Origin: Agromyces laixinhei
GTDB taxonomy: Bacteria; Actinomycetota; Actinomycetes; Actinomycetales; Microbacteriaceae
Direction of reading: 5' to 3'
Length of the DNA: 64,000 nucleotides
NCBI RefSeq assembly: GCF_006337065.1
Contig: NZ_CP040872.1
Location: 2,108,001-2,172,000 of the forward strand
Positions 32,394-42,859 of this stretch are shown here, piece by piece; position 1 is the first letter of the stretch, and each line of letters starts with the position of its first letter. The position numbers were made by a program, and so were the translations under genes. The notes beneath the pieces are model-generated. The model ran no database searches. It worked only from the letters and a program-made list of their open reading frames with translations, and was not told where the DNA came from.

Positions 32394-34829
32394 GTGATGA
32401 GCCTCTCGCCGGCAGAACGTTATTCGCTTTCTCGCCGGCAACGCCGCCAGCCGCGTCTTGTCGACTTCGTTGCGGGGCAGCGATTCGACCTCGACCCGTT
32501 CCAGCTCGCCGCGTGCGGTGCGCTCGATGAGGGCCGCAGCGTGCTCGTGGCGGCCCCGACCGGTGCAGGAAAGACGGTCGTCGCCGAGTTCGCGGTGTTC
32601 CTCGCGATGCAGGAGCGCGGCGCGAAGGTGTTCTACACGACTCCGATCAAGGCGCTCTCGAACCAGAAGTACCAGGAGTTCGTCGACGCCTGGGGCGCAG
32701 ACTCGGTCGGGCTGCTCACGGGTGACACGAACGTGAACTCAGGCGCGCGCATCGTCGTGATGACGACCGAGGTGCTCCGCAACATGCTGTACGCCGACTC
32801 GCCGCTCCTCGACCGGCTCGCGTACGTGGTCATGGACGAGGTGCACTACCTCGCCGATCGTTTCCGCGGGGCGGTGTGGGAAGAGGTCATCATCCACCTG
32901 CCCGAAGCGGTGCGGCTCGTCTCCCTGTCGGCCACCGTGTCGAACGCCGAGGAGTTCGGAGACTGGCTGCACGCCGTGCGCGGCGACACCGATGTCATCG
33001 TCTCCGAGGAGCGTCCGGTGCCGCTCGAGCAGCACGTCATCGTGAAGTCGAAGATGCTCGATCTCTTCGACTCCTCGGGGCAGGCCGCGACGAATCGCGT
33101 GAACCCCGAACTCAAGCAGCTCGCCCGAGCCGGCGGGCGTTCGATCTCAGGCCGCTCGACTCGCGGGCAACGAGGCGGCGACCGTGGCCGCTACCACCGC
33201 GACGCGCGCGCCGGCAGCGGCCGCGCAGACCGGCCAGAGGTCGTCGCGATGCTGCAGGGCAAGAACCTGCTGCCGGCCATCGTGTTCATCTTCTCGCGCG
33301 CCGGGTGCGACCAGGCCGTGCGTCAAGTGCTGCGCAGTGGCATCCGTCTCACCGAGTCGGCGGAGCGCGCCGAAATCCGGCAGATCGTCGAAGCGCGCGC
33401 CCGCATGCTCCGCGACGAGGACCTCGCGGTGCTCGGCTATTGGGAGTGGCTCGAGGGCCTCGAACGCGGGGTCGCCGCGCACCATGCCGGCATGCTCCCG
33501 GCGTTCAAGGAGATCGTGGAAGAGCTCTTCCAGCTGAAGCTCCTGAAGGTCGTGTTCGCGACCGAGACGCTCGCGCTCGGCGTCAACATGCCGGCGCGGT
33601 CGGTGGTGCTCGAGAAGCTCGAGAAGTTCAACGGCGAGGCGCGGGTGCCCATCACGCCGGGGGAGTACACCCAGTTGACGGGCCGGGCGGGCCGACGCGG
33701 CATCGACGTCGAGGGGCACTCGGTCATCCAGTGGGTCGACGGGCTCGATCCCGAAGCGGTCGCCGCGCTCGCCTCTCGACGCAGCTACCCGATGAACTCG
33801 AGCTTCCGGCCGACCTACAACATGGCCGTCAACCTCATCGACCAGTTCGGGCGTGAGCGCACCCGGCAGATCCTCGAGCTCTCCTTCGCACAGTTCCAGG
33901 CAGACCGCGCGGTCGTCGACCTCGCTCGCACCCTGCGCAAGCAGGAGGAGTCGATGGCGGGCTTCGAGCAGGCCATGAGCTGCCACCTCGGCGACTTCGG
34001 CGAGTACGCCGCCCTCAGGCGGCGTATCGGCGAGATCGAACGGCAGTCGTCGAAGGGCAACCCCACCCACGCGCAACGCGATCGGATGCAGCGTGAACTC
34101 GCGTCTGCCCGCAAGGCCATGCGCGCCCACCCGTGTCATGGCTGCGCCGAGCGGGAGTCGCATGCCCGTTGGGCCGAGCGCTGGTGGCGTCTCAAGCAGG
34201 AGCACGAGCAGCTCTCCCGGCAGATCCGAACCCGCACCGGCCAGGTGGCCAAGCGGTTCGACCGGGTCACCGAGGTGCTCGAGTCGCTCGGCTACCTCGA
34301 GCGCGATGCGTCCGGCGCCCTCGTGTCGACCTCGGCCGGGCGCATCCTGAAGCGCATCTACGGCGAGCGTGACCTGCTCGTGGCGGAGTGCCTGCGACGC
34401 GGTATCTGGGGCGGGCTCGACGAGGCCGGCATCGCCGCCATGGCGGCAACGCTCGTGTACGAACCCCGTCGTGACGACAGCGGCGTCGACTATCGCTTGC
34501 CGCGCGGCCGGTTCCGTGAGGCGTTCGAGCGCACGACCGACACGTGGAGTGTGCTCGACGACCTCGAACGCGACCATCGGCTGCCGGGGAGCGACGTTCC
34601 CTCGCCGGCCCTCGCCTCGGCGATGCACGCCTGGGCACGCGGCGCCGGTCTCGGCACTGTGCTCGCCGATACCGAGCTCGCCGCCGGCGACTTCGTGCGC
34701 CTCACGAAGCAGGTGGTCGACCTGCTCGACCAGGTGTCGCTCGTGGCCGATGCAGAGCTCGGCTCGACCGCGCGGGCCGCGATCGACGCCGTGCGGCGCG
34801 GGGTCGTCGCCTATGGCGCACTCGCGTGA
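32394..34829 (+). CDS. helY: Ski2-like RNA helicase HelY
   Basis: 811-residue SF2 helicase of the Ski2/Mtr4 group found in all actinobacteria. Motif I APTGAGKT (about residue 55), motif II VMDEVHYLAD, SLSATVSN (motif III), then a Gly/Arg-rich insertion (about 240-285) and GVNMPARS and QLTGRAGRRG (motif VI). The C-terminal third is the helical Ski2-type domain with a CHGCAE cysteine pair. Likely role: RNA remodelling or decay. GTG at 32394, immediately followed by ATG, is preceded by TAGTCT (32382-32387) at a six-base spacing. Confidence 0.9.
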   Translation: MMSLSPAERYSLSRRQRRQPRLVDFVAGQRFDLDPFQLAACGALDEGRSVLVAAPTGAGKTVVAEFAVFLAMQERGAKVFYTTPIKALSNQKYQEFVDAWGADSVGLLTGDTNVNSGARIVVMTTEVLRNMLYADSPLLDRLAYVVMDEVHYLADRFRGAVWEEVIIHLPEAVRLVSLSATVSNAEEFGDWLHAVRGDTDVIVSEERPVPLEQHVIVKSKMLDLFDSSGQAATNRVNPELKQLARAGGRSISGRSTRGQRGGDRGRYHRDARAGSGRADRPEVVAMLQGKNLLPAIVFIFSRAGCDQAVRQVLRSGIRLTESAERAEIRQIVEARARMLRDEDLAVLGYWEWLEGLERGVAAHHAGMLPAFKEIVEELFQLKLLKVVFATETLALGVNMPARSVVLEKLEKFNGEARVPITPGEYTQLTGRAGRRGIDVEGHSVIQWVDGLDPEAVAALASRRSYPMNSSFRPTYNMAVNLIDQFGRERTRQILELSFAQFQADRAVVDLARTLRKQEESMAGFEQAMSCHLGDFGEYAALRRRIGEIERQSSKGNPTHAQRDRMQRELASARKAMRAHPCHGCAERESHARWAERWWRLKQEHEQLSRQIRTRTGQVAKRFDRVTEVLESLGYLERDASGALVSTSAGRILKRIYGERDLLVAECLRRGIWGGLDEAGIAAMAATLVYEPRRDDSGVDYRLPRGRFREAFERTTDTWSVLDDLERDHRLPGSDVPSPALASAMHAWARGAGLGTVLADTELAAGDFVRLTKQVVDLLDQVSLVADAELGSTARAAIDAVRRGVVAYGALA

Positions 34830-34859
34830 CCGGCCGTCGCGGTCGCTTAGGCTGATCTG

Positions 34860-36424
34860 GTGCCCGAGAAGTCCCATCGCCCCCTGCTGCCGCTCTGGGG
34901 CGGCGTGCTGGCCGCTGCAGCCGGAGGGTTCGCCTATGATCTCGGGTTTCCGGGCGCGAGCATCTGGCCGCTCGCGTTCGCCGGCATCGCCCTCGCGCTG
35001 ATCAGCCTCATCGGGCGCTCGTCATGGGGTGCAGCGCTCGTCGGCCTCGTCTTCGGGCTCTCGTTCTACCTGCTGCAGGTCTCGTGGACCTCGCTCTACC
35101 TCGGCCCCGTGCCGTGGCTCGCGCTCTCCACGCTCGAATCGCTCTTCGTCGCCGGCGGCGGCGTGCTCATCGCACTCGCGTACCGGTGGCTGCCCCGTTC
35201 GAGCGATTCGCAGTGGGTCAGGCTCATCGCGCTGCCGCTGATCGTCGCTGGCCTCTGGTGCGTGCGCGAGTTCGCCACCGGCAGCATTCCCTACGGCGGG
35301 TTTCCATGGGGGAGGGCCGCGCTCAGCCAGTCCGAGAGCCCGTTCGCCCAGGTCGTGTCGTGGGCCGGTTCGACAGGTCTCAGCTTCGTGATGGTCGCGC
35401 TCGTGGCGGGCGTCATCGAGTGGGTGCGGCTCTCGGGGTGGCGGCGCCCCTTCACCGTGCTGCCGGTCACGGGCCTTCTCGTGGTCGCCATGCTCGTGCC
35501 CGCCTGGCAGACGGCGCCTGCCGGCGAGCTCCGGGTCGCGAGTGTGCAGGGCAACGGCCCGACCGGCTACTTCGACGAACGCGAGCCCGGCGACGTGCTC
35601 GCCGCGCAGCTCGCCGCGACCGAGCCCATCCTCGACGAGTCGGGCATCGACGTGCTGCTCTGGCGAGGGCGGCTCCGACATCGACCCGACGCGGAGCGAA
35701 GCGGTCGCTCGCACCTTCGATCGGCTGAGCGAGCAACTGGATGCCCCGCTCGTGCTCAACACGGTGACGACTCGAGACGACGAGTTCTTCAACACGTCCA
35801 TGCTGTGGCGGGCGGGGGGAGGGCGCCGTCGACACGTACGACAAGCGACACCCGGTTCCCTTCGGCGAGTACATCCCCGACCGGGACTTCTGGTACTCGC
35901 TCGCGCCCGACCTGATCGGTCTCGTGCAGCGCGAGTACACCCCGGGAACCAATGCGCCGGTGTTCGACCTCGGAGATGCGGTCACGGGGCTCGCGATCTG
36001 CTTCGACGTGATCTATGACGATGTCATCTGGGAGGCGGCGCACGACGGCGCGCAACTCTACATGTTCCAGACGAACAACGCCGATTTCCGCGGCACCGAC
36101 GAGAACCTGCAGCAGCTCGCGATCGCCCGTCTTCGTGCGATCGAGACCGGGCGATCGGTCGTGAACATCTCGACCGTCGGCACGAGTCAGGTGATCGATC
36201 CGGCGGGTCGCACGATCGACGCCCTGCCATCGGATGTACGCGGCGCGATGGTCACCGATGTCGAGCTGCGCGACGGACTGACACTGGCGGTCGTGCTGGG
36301 CCCGAGCGTGCCGTTCATCGTCGTGATCGGCTCACTGGCCGCGCTGATCTCCGCAGGCATCATCGCCCGCCGCCGATCTCGTGACCCGCGCGATGATGCC
36401 GCCGTCGAAACGGATGCGGGCTAA
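34860..36424 (+). pseudogene. lnt: Apolipoprotein N-acyltransferase Lnt, two frameshifts
   Basis: About 521 residues when repaired. The N-terminal membrane half has several helices (from MPEKSHRPLLPLWGGVLAAAAGG to about residue 225). The nitrilase-like domain catalyses the third acylation of lipoproteins. Break 1 is near 35664: after DVLLW the frame is lost and resumes as EGGSDIDPTRSE, as if two bases of a W-P-E codon string were missing, removing the catalytic Glu context. Break 2 is a run of six G at 35814-35819; dropping one G restores RAGEGAVDTYDKRHPVPFGEY (catalytic Lys), then AICFDVIYDD (catalytic Cys). GTG at 34860 follows TAGGCT (34848-34853) by six bases. Its stop overlaps the rbpA stop. 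Indel errors are likely. Confidence 0.85.
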
Positions 36425-36783
36425 GCGCCGACCTTCTGGCCGCGACGGGCCCGCAGATAGCTGAGTCGCTCCTCGAGCAGCTCTTCGAGTTCGGCGCGCG
36501 TTCGGCGCTCGAGCAGCATGTCCCAGTGCGTGCGAGCGACCTTCTCGCCCGAGCGATCGATCTCGACGGGCTTCGAGTCGACGAGCAGTACCGCGGATGC
36601 GCCGCAGTGCTTGCACTCCCACGACTCGGGCAGTTCCGCCTCGGTCGAGAACGTCATCACCGTCTCGCGGCTGCAGGTCTCGCAGCGGTAGACGTACTCG
36701 GCACGCTCGGCGAAAATCACGCCATCTTCACTCTGCAGGCTCTGTGCGCCGATGCGCATGCCTCGTAGGCTCCTGTCCGCCAT
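36421..36783 (-). CDS. rbpA: RNA polymerase-binding protein RbpA
   Basis: 120-residue actinobacterial transcription factor that binds principal sigma factor and RNA polymerase to stabilise open complexes. It begins with the sigma/DNA-contacting arm MADRSLRGMRIGAQS, then a Zn-type core with CETC and CKHC, and ends with the sigma-interaction domain ARTHWDMLLERRTRAELEELL. The length is typical. AAAGGAG lies a few bases upstream of ATG at 36783. The stop overlaps that of lnt by 2 bases (convergent). The 83-base upstream gap has a GGGAAT element, but no correctly spaced sigma-R-type -10. Confidence 0.93.
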   Translation of the reverse strand: MADRSLRGMRIGAQSLQSEDGVIFAERAEYVYRCETCSRETVMTFSTEAELPESWECKHCGASAVLLVDSKPVEIDRSGEKVARTHWDMLLERRTRAELEELLEERLSYLRARRGQKVGA

Positions 36784-36866
36784 GGCGTACTCCTTTCGCT
36801 CGTCTCCTGTCTAAACGATCAAGCTGGGCATTCCCTTTCCGGAGCCTGAGGTTTGGCGGGGAATTC

Positions 36867-37632
<766 letters not shown>

Positions 37633-37658
<26 letters not shown>

Positions 37659-38571
37659 CCGGCGCCGACAGACCAGACCCGGTCGGGAAGTTCGGAGTGA
37701 ATGCACTGCCGAAGCCCTTCAGCGCCTCGGTGAGCTCGCTCGGTACGATCCAGAGCTTGTTCGCCTCGCCCTTGGCGATCTCGGGGAGCATCTGCAGGTA
37801 CTGGTACCCGAGCAGGCTCGGGTCGGGGTCGCCCTTGTGGATGGCATCGAAGACCGTGAGGATCGCCTCGGCCTCACCCTGGGCACGGAGCACCGCAGCC
37901 TTCGCCTCGCCCTCGGCCTCGAGGATGGCCGCCTGGCGCGCGCCTTCGGCAGTGAGAATGGCCGACTGCTTGGTGCCCTCGGCGGTGAGGATGAGTGCGC
38001 GCCGATCACGCTCGGCGCGCATCTGCTTCTCCATCGAGTCTTGAATGGAGTGAGGCGGATCGATCGCCTTGAGCTCGACGCGTCCGACGCGGATGCCCCA
38101 CTTGCCGGTCGCCTCATCGAGCACGATGCGCAGCTGCCCGTTGATGTTGTCGCGCGAGGTGAGCGCCTCTTCGAGGTTCAGGCCGCCGACGACGTTGCGG
38201 AGCGTCGTGGTGGTGAGCTGCTCGACGGCGCCCAGGTAGTTCGCGATCTCGTACGTCGCCGCTCTCGCATCGGTCACCTGGAAGTAGACGACCGTATCGA
38301 TCGAGACCACGAGGTTGTCTTCGGTGATCACCGGCTGCGGGGGGAAGGAGACGACGGTCTCGCGCATGTCGACGAGGGGGCGCAACCGGTCGATGAAGGG
38401 CACGAGGATGTTCAGTCCGGGGCTGAGGGTCTTGTGATACCGGCCGAGTCGCTCGACCACGCCCGAGTACGCCTGCGGGATGATTCGGATCGACTTCGCC
38501 AAGACGACGATGACGAAGATGACGATCGCGACGACGACGATCGTCGTGATGATTCCGGAAACGTCCATCAA
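37633..38571 (-). CDS. SPFH/band-7 (stomatin/paraslipin-like) membrane protein
   Basis: 312 residues. One N-terminal membrane helix (about 5-25) is followed by the band-7 domain (about 30-190; IIPQAYSGVVERLGRYHKTL, ALTSRDNINGQLRIVLDEAT), then a long Ala/Glu-rich coiled coil (about 195-265, EGTKQSAILTAEGARQAAIL) and a short disordered tail. These proteins oligomerise into membrane microdomain scaffolds. The start overlaps the NfeD stop by four bases (ATGA), the classic NfeD-SPFH pair. Confidence 0.9.
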
Positions 38572-39041
38572 GCTCCAGTGCTCCTCTCAACCGGGACGAC
38601 GACGGCCGTCGCCCCGTCGATACCGGTGACGAGCACACGCTCGCCGACCGCGACATCCGCCTGCTCGGTGATGGGCGACAACCGTGCCGTCCATACGTCA
38701 CCGTTCTGCAGTCGGACCTGACCGCCCGCAGGGGTCACGGTGCGCACGACCTGGCCGTCGGCGCCGATGAGTGCGTCGATATTGCTTCGCGTCGGATCAC
38801 CGCCGCGACGCAGCATCCGCAGCAGCGACGGTCTGAGCGTCAGGATCAGTGTGACCGCGACGAGCGCGGCGACGATGAACTGCGCCCACCATGGAATGCC
38901 GAAGAGGCCCGAGAGGAGACCAGCCACGCTGCCGAGCGCGAGCATGAGAAACGTCATCTCGAGCGTGAAGACCTCGATGGTCGCGAACGCCAGTATCAAC
39001 ACGAGCCACACGATCCACGCGTACTGGGTCAGTACATCCAA
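38568..39041 (-). CDS. NfeD-like membrane protein
   Basis: 157 residues: three closely packed hydrophobic segments (about 5-75), then a C-terminal OB-fold domain (about 95-157; LIGADGQVVRTVTPAGGQV, VGERVLVTGIDGATAVV). NfeD proteins partner SPFH proteins in microdomain organisation. TTG at 39041 is taken as start because AAGGAG lies nine bases upstream; the in-frame position at 39086 has no ribosome site. First gene of the minus-strand nfeD-SPFH-GDPD operon. Confidence 0.85.
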   Translation of the reverse strand: MDVLTQYAWIVWLVLILAFATIEVFTLEMTFLMLALGSVAGLLSGLFGIPWWAQFIVAALVAVTLILTLRPSLLRMLRRGGDPTRSNIDALIGADGQVVRTVTPAGGQVRLQNGDVWTARLSPITEQADVAVGERVLVTGIDGATAVVVPVERSTGA

Positions 39042-39175
39042 TTCGTTCTCCTTCGCACGGCCTGTACTGAAACTATCAGGGCGCATAGTCCAGCGGATGA
39101 CCCGTTCGGACTTGATAGTCTCGGTTCGCCTGTTGTGTGCGGGCCGCCGACCGTCAAGTTTCGAGGAGTTCCACT

Positions 39176-39949
39176 GTGACCAACCCGCTCGCCTCCGGAT
39201 CGCTCGAGGGCCGCGTCGCCCTCGTCACCGGCTCCTCACGTGGAATCGGCGCCGACACGGCTCGCCTTCTCGCGCGCGCCGGGGCATCCGTCGTCATCAA
39301 CTACCGCAGCAAGGCGCCCCGCGCCGAGAAGGTGGTGGGCGAGATCATGGCCGACGGCGGCACTGCCATCGCGGTCGGAGCAGACCTCACCGACGCGGCA
39401 TCCGTCGCCGCGATGTTCGAGCGCACCGCCGCCGAACTGGGTCCCATCGACATCCTCGTGCTCAACGCCTCCGGTGGCATGGAGACCGGCATGGGCGACG
39501 ACTATGCGATGCGCCTGAACCGCGACGCACAGGTCAATGTCGTCGACGGCGCCCTGCCGCATCTCGCCCCGGGCGCCCGCATCGTGTTCGTCACGAGTCA
39601 CCAGGCGCACTTCATCCGCACGGTGCCGACGATGCCCGAGTACGAGGCCGTCGCCCTCTCGAAGCGAGCCGGCGAAGACGCGCTCCGCGCGAAGCTCCCC
39701 GAACTCGAGGCAGCCGGGTTCGAGTTCGTCGTGGTCTCGGGCGACATGATCGAGGGCACCATCACCGCCACCCTGCTCGAGCGCGCGAACCCCGGGGCGA
39801 TCGAGGCCCGCAAGCACGATGCCGGGCGGTTGTTCAACGTCGCGGAGTTCGCAGCCGAGGTCGCCTCGGCCGCGGTCGACGCGGTGCCGGCCGAGAACAC
39901 CCGCTACGTCGGCGACACTTCGGGCTTCGATCGTGGAGAGAAGGCCTGA
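39176..39949 (+). CDS. SDR-family oxidoreductase
   Basis: 257-residue short-chain dehydrogenase. The NAD(P) motif is LVTGSSRGIGADTA and the central motif LNASGG takes the place of NNAG. The catalytic region reads TSHQAHFIRTVPTMPEYEAVALSKRA (shown in parts: Tyr of PEY, then SK seven residues on), so the usual YxxxK spacing is not kept; actinobacterial relatives with the same SKRAGEDAL motif exist. Substrate unknown. GTG at 39176 has GAGGAG at 39163-39168. A strong terminator follows at 39979-40016. Confidence 0.82.
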   Translation: MTNPLASGSLEGRVALVTGSSRGIGADTARLLARAGASVVINYRSKAPRAEKVVGEIMADGGTAIAVGADLTDAASVAAMFERTAAELGPIDILVLNASGGMETGMGDDYAMRLNRDAQVNVVDGALPHLAPGARIVFVTSHQAHFIRTVPTMPEYEAVALSKRAGEDALRAKLPELEAAGFEFVVVSGDMIEGTITATLLERANPGAIEARKHDAGRLFNVAEFAAEVASAAVDAVPAENTRYVGDTSGFDRGEKA

Positions 39950-39978
39950 GGCACTGCGCCGACTCGTTCCCAGATGAC

Positions 39979-40016
39979 GGAAGGCCGGCCGAAGCGAGAG
40001 CTTCGGCCGGCCTTCC
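39979..40016. terminator. Bidirectional terminator
   Basis: A 17-bp perfect stem (39979-39995 with 40000-40016) around GAGA lies between the SDR gene and the convergent DUF308 gene. Confidence 0.85.
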
Positions 40017-40028
40017 GCGTTCGTTCGG

Positions 40029-40640
40029 CTAGGCGGCCGCGTGGGTGACGCCGCGTCCGAAGGTGAACGCGCGCACGATCTGCACGATGCCGAGCACGAC
40101 CAGGCTGATGCCCGCGAACCAGAATAGGAATACCGCGCCCCAGAGCGGCGAGAACAGCAGCACGATTCCGGCGACGAGGCTCAGGATGCCGAAGAAGATC
40201 GCCCACCCCTTGGAGCCGGCGTCACTCGACTGGGCGAGTGCGACGATGCCCTCGACGATCCAGAGGATGCCGACGAGGATGCCGAGGAAGATGCCGAGGA
40301 AGACGGCGGACTCATTCGGGTTGGAGAGCACGATGACGCCGCCGACCACGAACAGCAGCCCGAGGATGATGTCGAGCGTGCGGGCGCCGCCTGAGATGCC
40401 CTTCGAGAAGATGCCGAGGCCGAGGTAGGCGATTCCGGCGATCAGGAAGTAGAGGCCGAACAGCCACGCGATCGCGATCGCGGACTTCTCGGGCGCGAAC
40501 GTGATGAACAGGCCGATGATGAGCGCGACGGCCCCGCTGATGCCGAGCGTCGCACGAACGGTGTTGATCGCCGATTTCGTCAGCGACGAGGCGTCGAGCG
40601 TGAATGACGCGAAGACCCCGGTGGGCTGCGACGTGGTCAT
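40029..40640 (-). CDS. HdeD/DUF308-family membrane protein
   Basis: 203 residues with six hydrophobic helices in the repeated HdeD pattern (GISGAVALIIGLFITFAP; YLGLGIFSKGISGGARTLDI; LGIFLGILVGILWIVEGIV). It belongs to DUF308 acid-stress-type membrane proteins. Exact function unknown. ATG at 40640 (MTTSQPTG) is chosen because the similarity and the GGGACTC upstream region start there; the frame stays open much further upstream without protein-like sequence. Expressed alone; the terminator at 39979-40016 ends it. Confidence 0.82.
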   Translation of the reverse strand: MTTSQPTGVFASFTLDASSLTKSAINTVRATLGISGAVALIIGLFITFAPEKSAIAIAWLFGLYFLIAGIAYLGLGIFSKGISGGARTLDIILGLLFVVGGVIVLSNPNESAVFLGIFLGILVGILWIVEGIVALAQSSDAGSKGWAIFFGILSLVAGIVLLFSPLWGAVFLFWFAGISLVVLGIVQIVRAFTFGRGVTHAAA

Positions 40641-40832
40641 GATGAGTCCCTTCCGGCGGCAGGCACCGCGCAACGTCAGGGTAGGGCCGGTGCGCACCTG
40701 AGTGTTGGATGTGAAACGGCGAGTCGCGGCATGGCGCGACGCGAGTGTATGGATGAGCTGAGCCCGTTTCCGTCGCCCGGGCTGCGCAGGAATCGAGAAG
40801 CGGGGGAGCGCGCGGGCGACTAGCGTTCCGTC

Positions 40833-41243
40833 ATGGACATCACGATTCACTCCAGCTTCCTGCCGCACACCGACCCCGATGCATCCGTCGCGTTCTACCG
40901 GGACGCCCTCGGCTTCGAGGTCAGAGACGATGTCGAGTACGAGGGCATGCGCTGGGTGACCGTCGGTCCTGCCGGCCAACCCGGTATCTCCATCGTGCTG
41001 GAACCGCCGGCAGCCGACCCCGGCATCACCGACGACGAGCGCGACCTCATCGTCGAGATGATGGCGAAGGGCACATATGCAGGCATCCTCCTCGCCACCC
41101 CTGACCTCGACGTCGCGTTCGCGGAGCTTCAGTCGGCGGGTGCCGAGATCGTCCAGGAGCCGATCGATCAGGGCTATGGGGTCCGCGACTGCGCGGTGCG
41201 CGACCCGGCGGGAAACATGATCCGCATTCAGGAGGTGCGCTGA
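40833..41243 (+). CDS. VOC-family (glyoxalase/bleomycin-resistance-like) protein
   Basis: 136 residues with paired beta-alpha-beta-beta-beta modules: ITIHSSFLPHTDPDASVAFY at the start and RDPAGNMIRIQE at the end, where Glu is the usual metal ligand. Members are metal-dependent isomerases, dioxygenases or binding proteins; the substrate is not predictable. ATG at 40833 follows TAGCGT (40821-40826) by six bases, so it is probably leaderless. A YCII-family gene follows 130 bases later. Confidence 0.82.
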   Translation: MDITIHSSFLPHTDPDASVAFYRDALGFEVRDDVEYEGMRWVTVGPAGQPGISIVLEPPAADPGITDDERDLIVEMMAKGTYAGILLATPDLDVAFAELQSAGAEIVQEPIDQGYGVRDCAVRDPAGNMIRIQEVR

Positions 41244-41373
41244 ATGCTGCCGCCGCCGAGATCGATCGTGCGGTCGGTCCTGACTCCGCACGTCAGTGTG
41301 TCGATCTCGGCGCTCGCCGTTCGACGCAACAGTGAAGGGGCGCATACGGCGCCCGCTGAGGAGAGGATTCACG

Positions 41374-41748
41374 ATGCAGTACTTTCTGACCGTTCCGCAC
41401 GACTCGGCTGAAGAACCCACCATGGAGTCGATGCAGGAGATCGACCCGGCAGAGCTCGAGGCTGTGCTGAAGGCCGTCGATGCGTTCAACACCGCGCTGA
41501 AAGACGCCGGCGCGTTCCGATTCGCGGCCGGCCTGCAGCCGCCGTCGACGGCGAAGACGGTGGATGCCAGCGGGGGAGACGTTCTCGTTCTCGACGAACC
41601 GTTCGTCGAAGCGGCATCCTACGTCGGCGGATTCTGGGTGATCGAGGCCGCCGATGAAGCGGAAGCGCTGCGTTGGACGACGATGGCAGCGCAGGCGCTC
41701 GGGGGCCGGATCGAGGTTCGAGCGCTTCAGGAGGCGCCGAGCGAGTGA
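41374..41748 (+). CDS. YCII-family protein
   Basis: 124 residues of the YCII/DGPF ferredoxin-like fold, with MQYFLTVPHDSAEEP at the N-terminus, GGDVLVLDEPFVEAASYVGG and ALGGRIEVRAL at the end. Such proteins are often encoded beside ECF sigma factors or extradiol/VOC enzymes; here a VOC gene precedes it. Function unknown. ATG at 41374 has GAGGAGAGG at 41359-41367. Its stop faces the transporter gene 18 bases away. Confidence 0.8.
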   Translation: MQYFLTVPHDSAEEPTMESMQEIDPAELEAVLKAVDAFNTALKDAGAFRFAAGLQPPSTAKTVDASGGDVLVLDEPFVEAASYVGGFWVIEAADEAEALRWTTMAAQALGGRIEVRALQEAPSE

Positions 41749-41766
41749 GTTCGCCCCGCCGGCGTG

Positions 41767-42729
41767 TCAACGGTCGGGTGCGACCTTCGGCACGAGCCGC
41801 ACGAACACGACCATGCCCAGCAACTCGACGAGCGTCTGCGTCACGACCGCGAGCGGGGCGATGGAGAGGTCGGCGGGGAGGGCGAGCGCGAGGGGGAGCA
41901 CGACGAGTGAGTTTCGTGTGGCTCCGCTGAAGATCACGGCGCGGGATTCAGGTGCGTCGAGCCGGCCGAGACGGCTCGCGGCGAGACCGGCGACGAGCAT
42001 GACCATGAGGAATACGACGTAGAGCGGGATGACGCGCAGAAGCGTGAGCACCTCGCCGCCGACCGCGGCGATCTGGGACCCGATCACAACGGCGAGGGTC
42101 AGCATCATGAGCGGCACCGTCGCGCCGGCCATCGCTTGCTCGATCGCTCGCCCGACCTGCTGGCGGCGCGCAACGGACTGGACCGCCGCGGCCGCGATCA
42201 GCGGGAGGACGATGATGACGACGAACGCCTCGATGAACGGCCCGATCTCGATGTGCTCGACGGCGTCACCGCCGGCGAACAACCAGAGGTACGCGGGAAG
42301 GAGGAGGATCTGCAGCAGCATCAATAGCGGCGTCGCCCCGAGCAGGCGGGCTTTCGCACCGCCGGCGAGCCCTGTGAACACGACCACGTAGTCCACGCAC
42401 GGAGTGAGCAGCACGAGGAGCACGCCGATCAGCAGGCCGCGGTCATCGGCCACGAATCGGGAGAGTACCCAGACCAGGAGCGGCACGAAGGCGAAGTTCA
42501 CGAGGAGCACGACGCGGAGGAAGCGAACGTCCGTGAGCGATCGACCGATCTCGACGAGAGGCACGCCGAGGAACGTGGCGAACAACAGGAGTGCGAGCAC
42601 CGGGTTGGTCGCAGCTGTGAGTGTCGGTGCCGTTCCGGGGGCGAGCACGCCGACGAGTCCGCCGATGATCATCGCCGCGAGGTACAACGCGATCTGATGC
42701 GTGTTCCACCAGACCACGAATCGCTGCAC
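41767..42729 (-). CDS. BASS-superfamily transporter (arsenite/ACR3-like or bile-acid-symporter-like)
   Basis: 320-residue membrane protein with about ten helices in the bile acid:sodium symporter superfamily. The helix-4 motif LLTPCVDYVVVFTGLAGGAKA resembles the ACR3 arsenite permease signature (aPC..mv), including a Pro-Cys pair. The symmetrical motif near the C-terminus is FSGATRNSLVVLPLALA. An arsenite or related oxyanion efflux role is possible, but no ArsR or arsenate reductase gene is nearby. It is divergent from a TetR gene (42860) across a palindromic operator region, which might control it. Confidence 0.7.
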   Translation of the reverse strand: MQRFVVWWNTHQIALYLAAMIIGGLVGVLAPGTAPTLTAATNPVLALLLFATFLGVPLVEIGRSLTDVRFLRVVLLVNFAFVPLLVWVLSRFVADDRGLLIGVLLVLLTPCVDYVVVFTGLAGGAKARLLGATPLLMLLQILLLPAYLWLFAGGDAVEHIEIGPFIEAFVVIIVLPLIAAAAVQSVARRQQVGRAIEQAMAGATVPLMMLTLAVVIGSQIAAVGGEVLTLLRVIPLYVVFLMVMLVAGLAASRLGRLDAPESRAVIFSGATRNSLVVLPLALALPADLSIAPLAVVTQTLVELLGMVVFVRLVPKVAPDR

Positions 42730-42830
42730 GAGTTCAGCCTAGGGAAACGCCGGGTCGGCACGGCCGGGCGGGGTTGCCGCACGACGTATTCGATCGGCGC
42801 CCGAGAACTGCCGCATCGTGATATCGTTCG

Positions 42831-42846
42831 ATGAACATCGGTTCAT
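42831..42846. promoter_or_regulatory. TetR operator palindrome
   Basis: ATGAAC-ATCG-GTTCAT is a perfect inverted repeat (6-bp arms) ending 13 bases before the TetR ATG at 42860 and about 100 bases from the divergent transporter start. Placement implies autoregulation. Confidence 0.6.
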
Positions 42847-42859
42847 TGAAAGGATGCGA

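Noticed and set aside
36790..36840. Sigma-R-type promoter for rbpA
   Set aside because: A GGGAAT element exists, but the only GTT downstream is about 13 bases away, not the 18 or so required.
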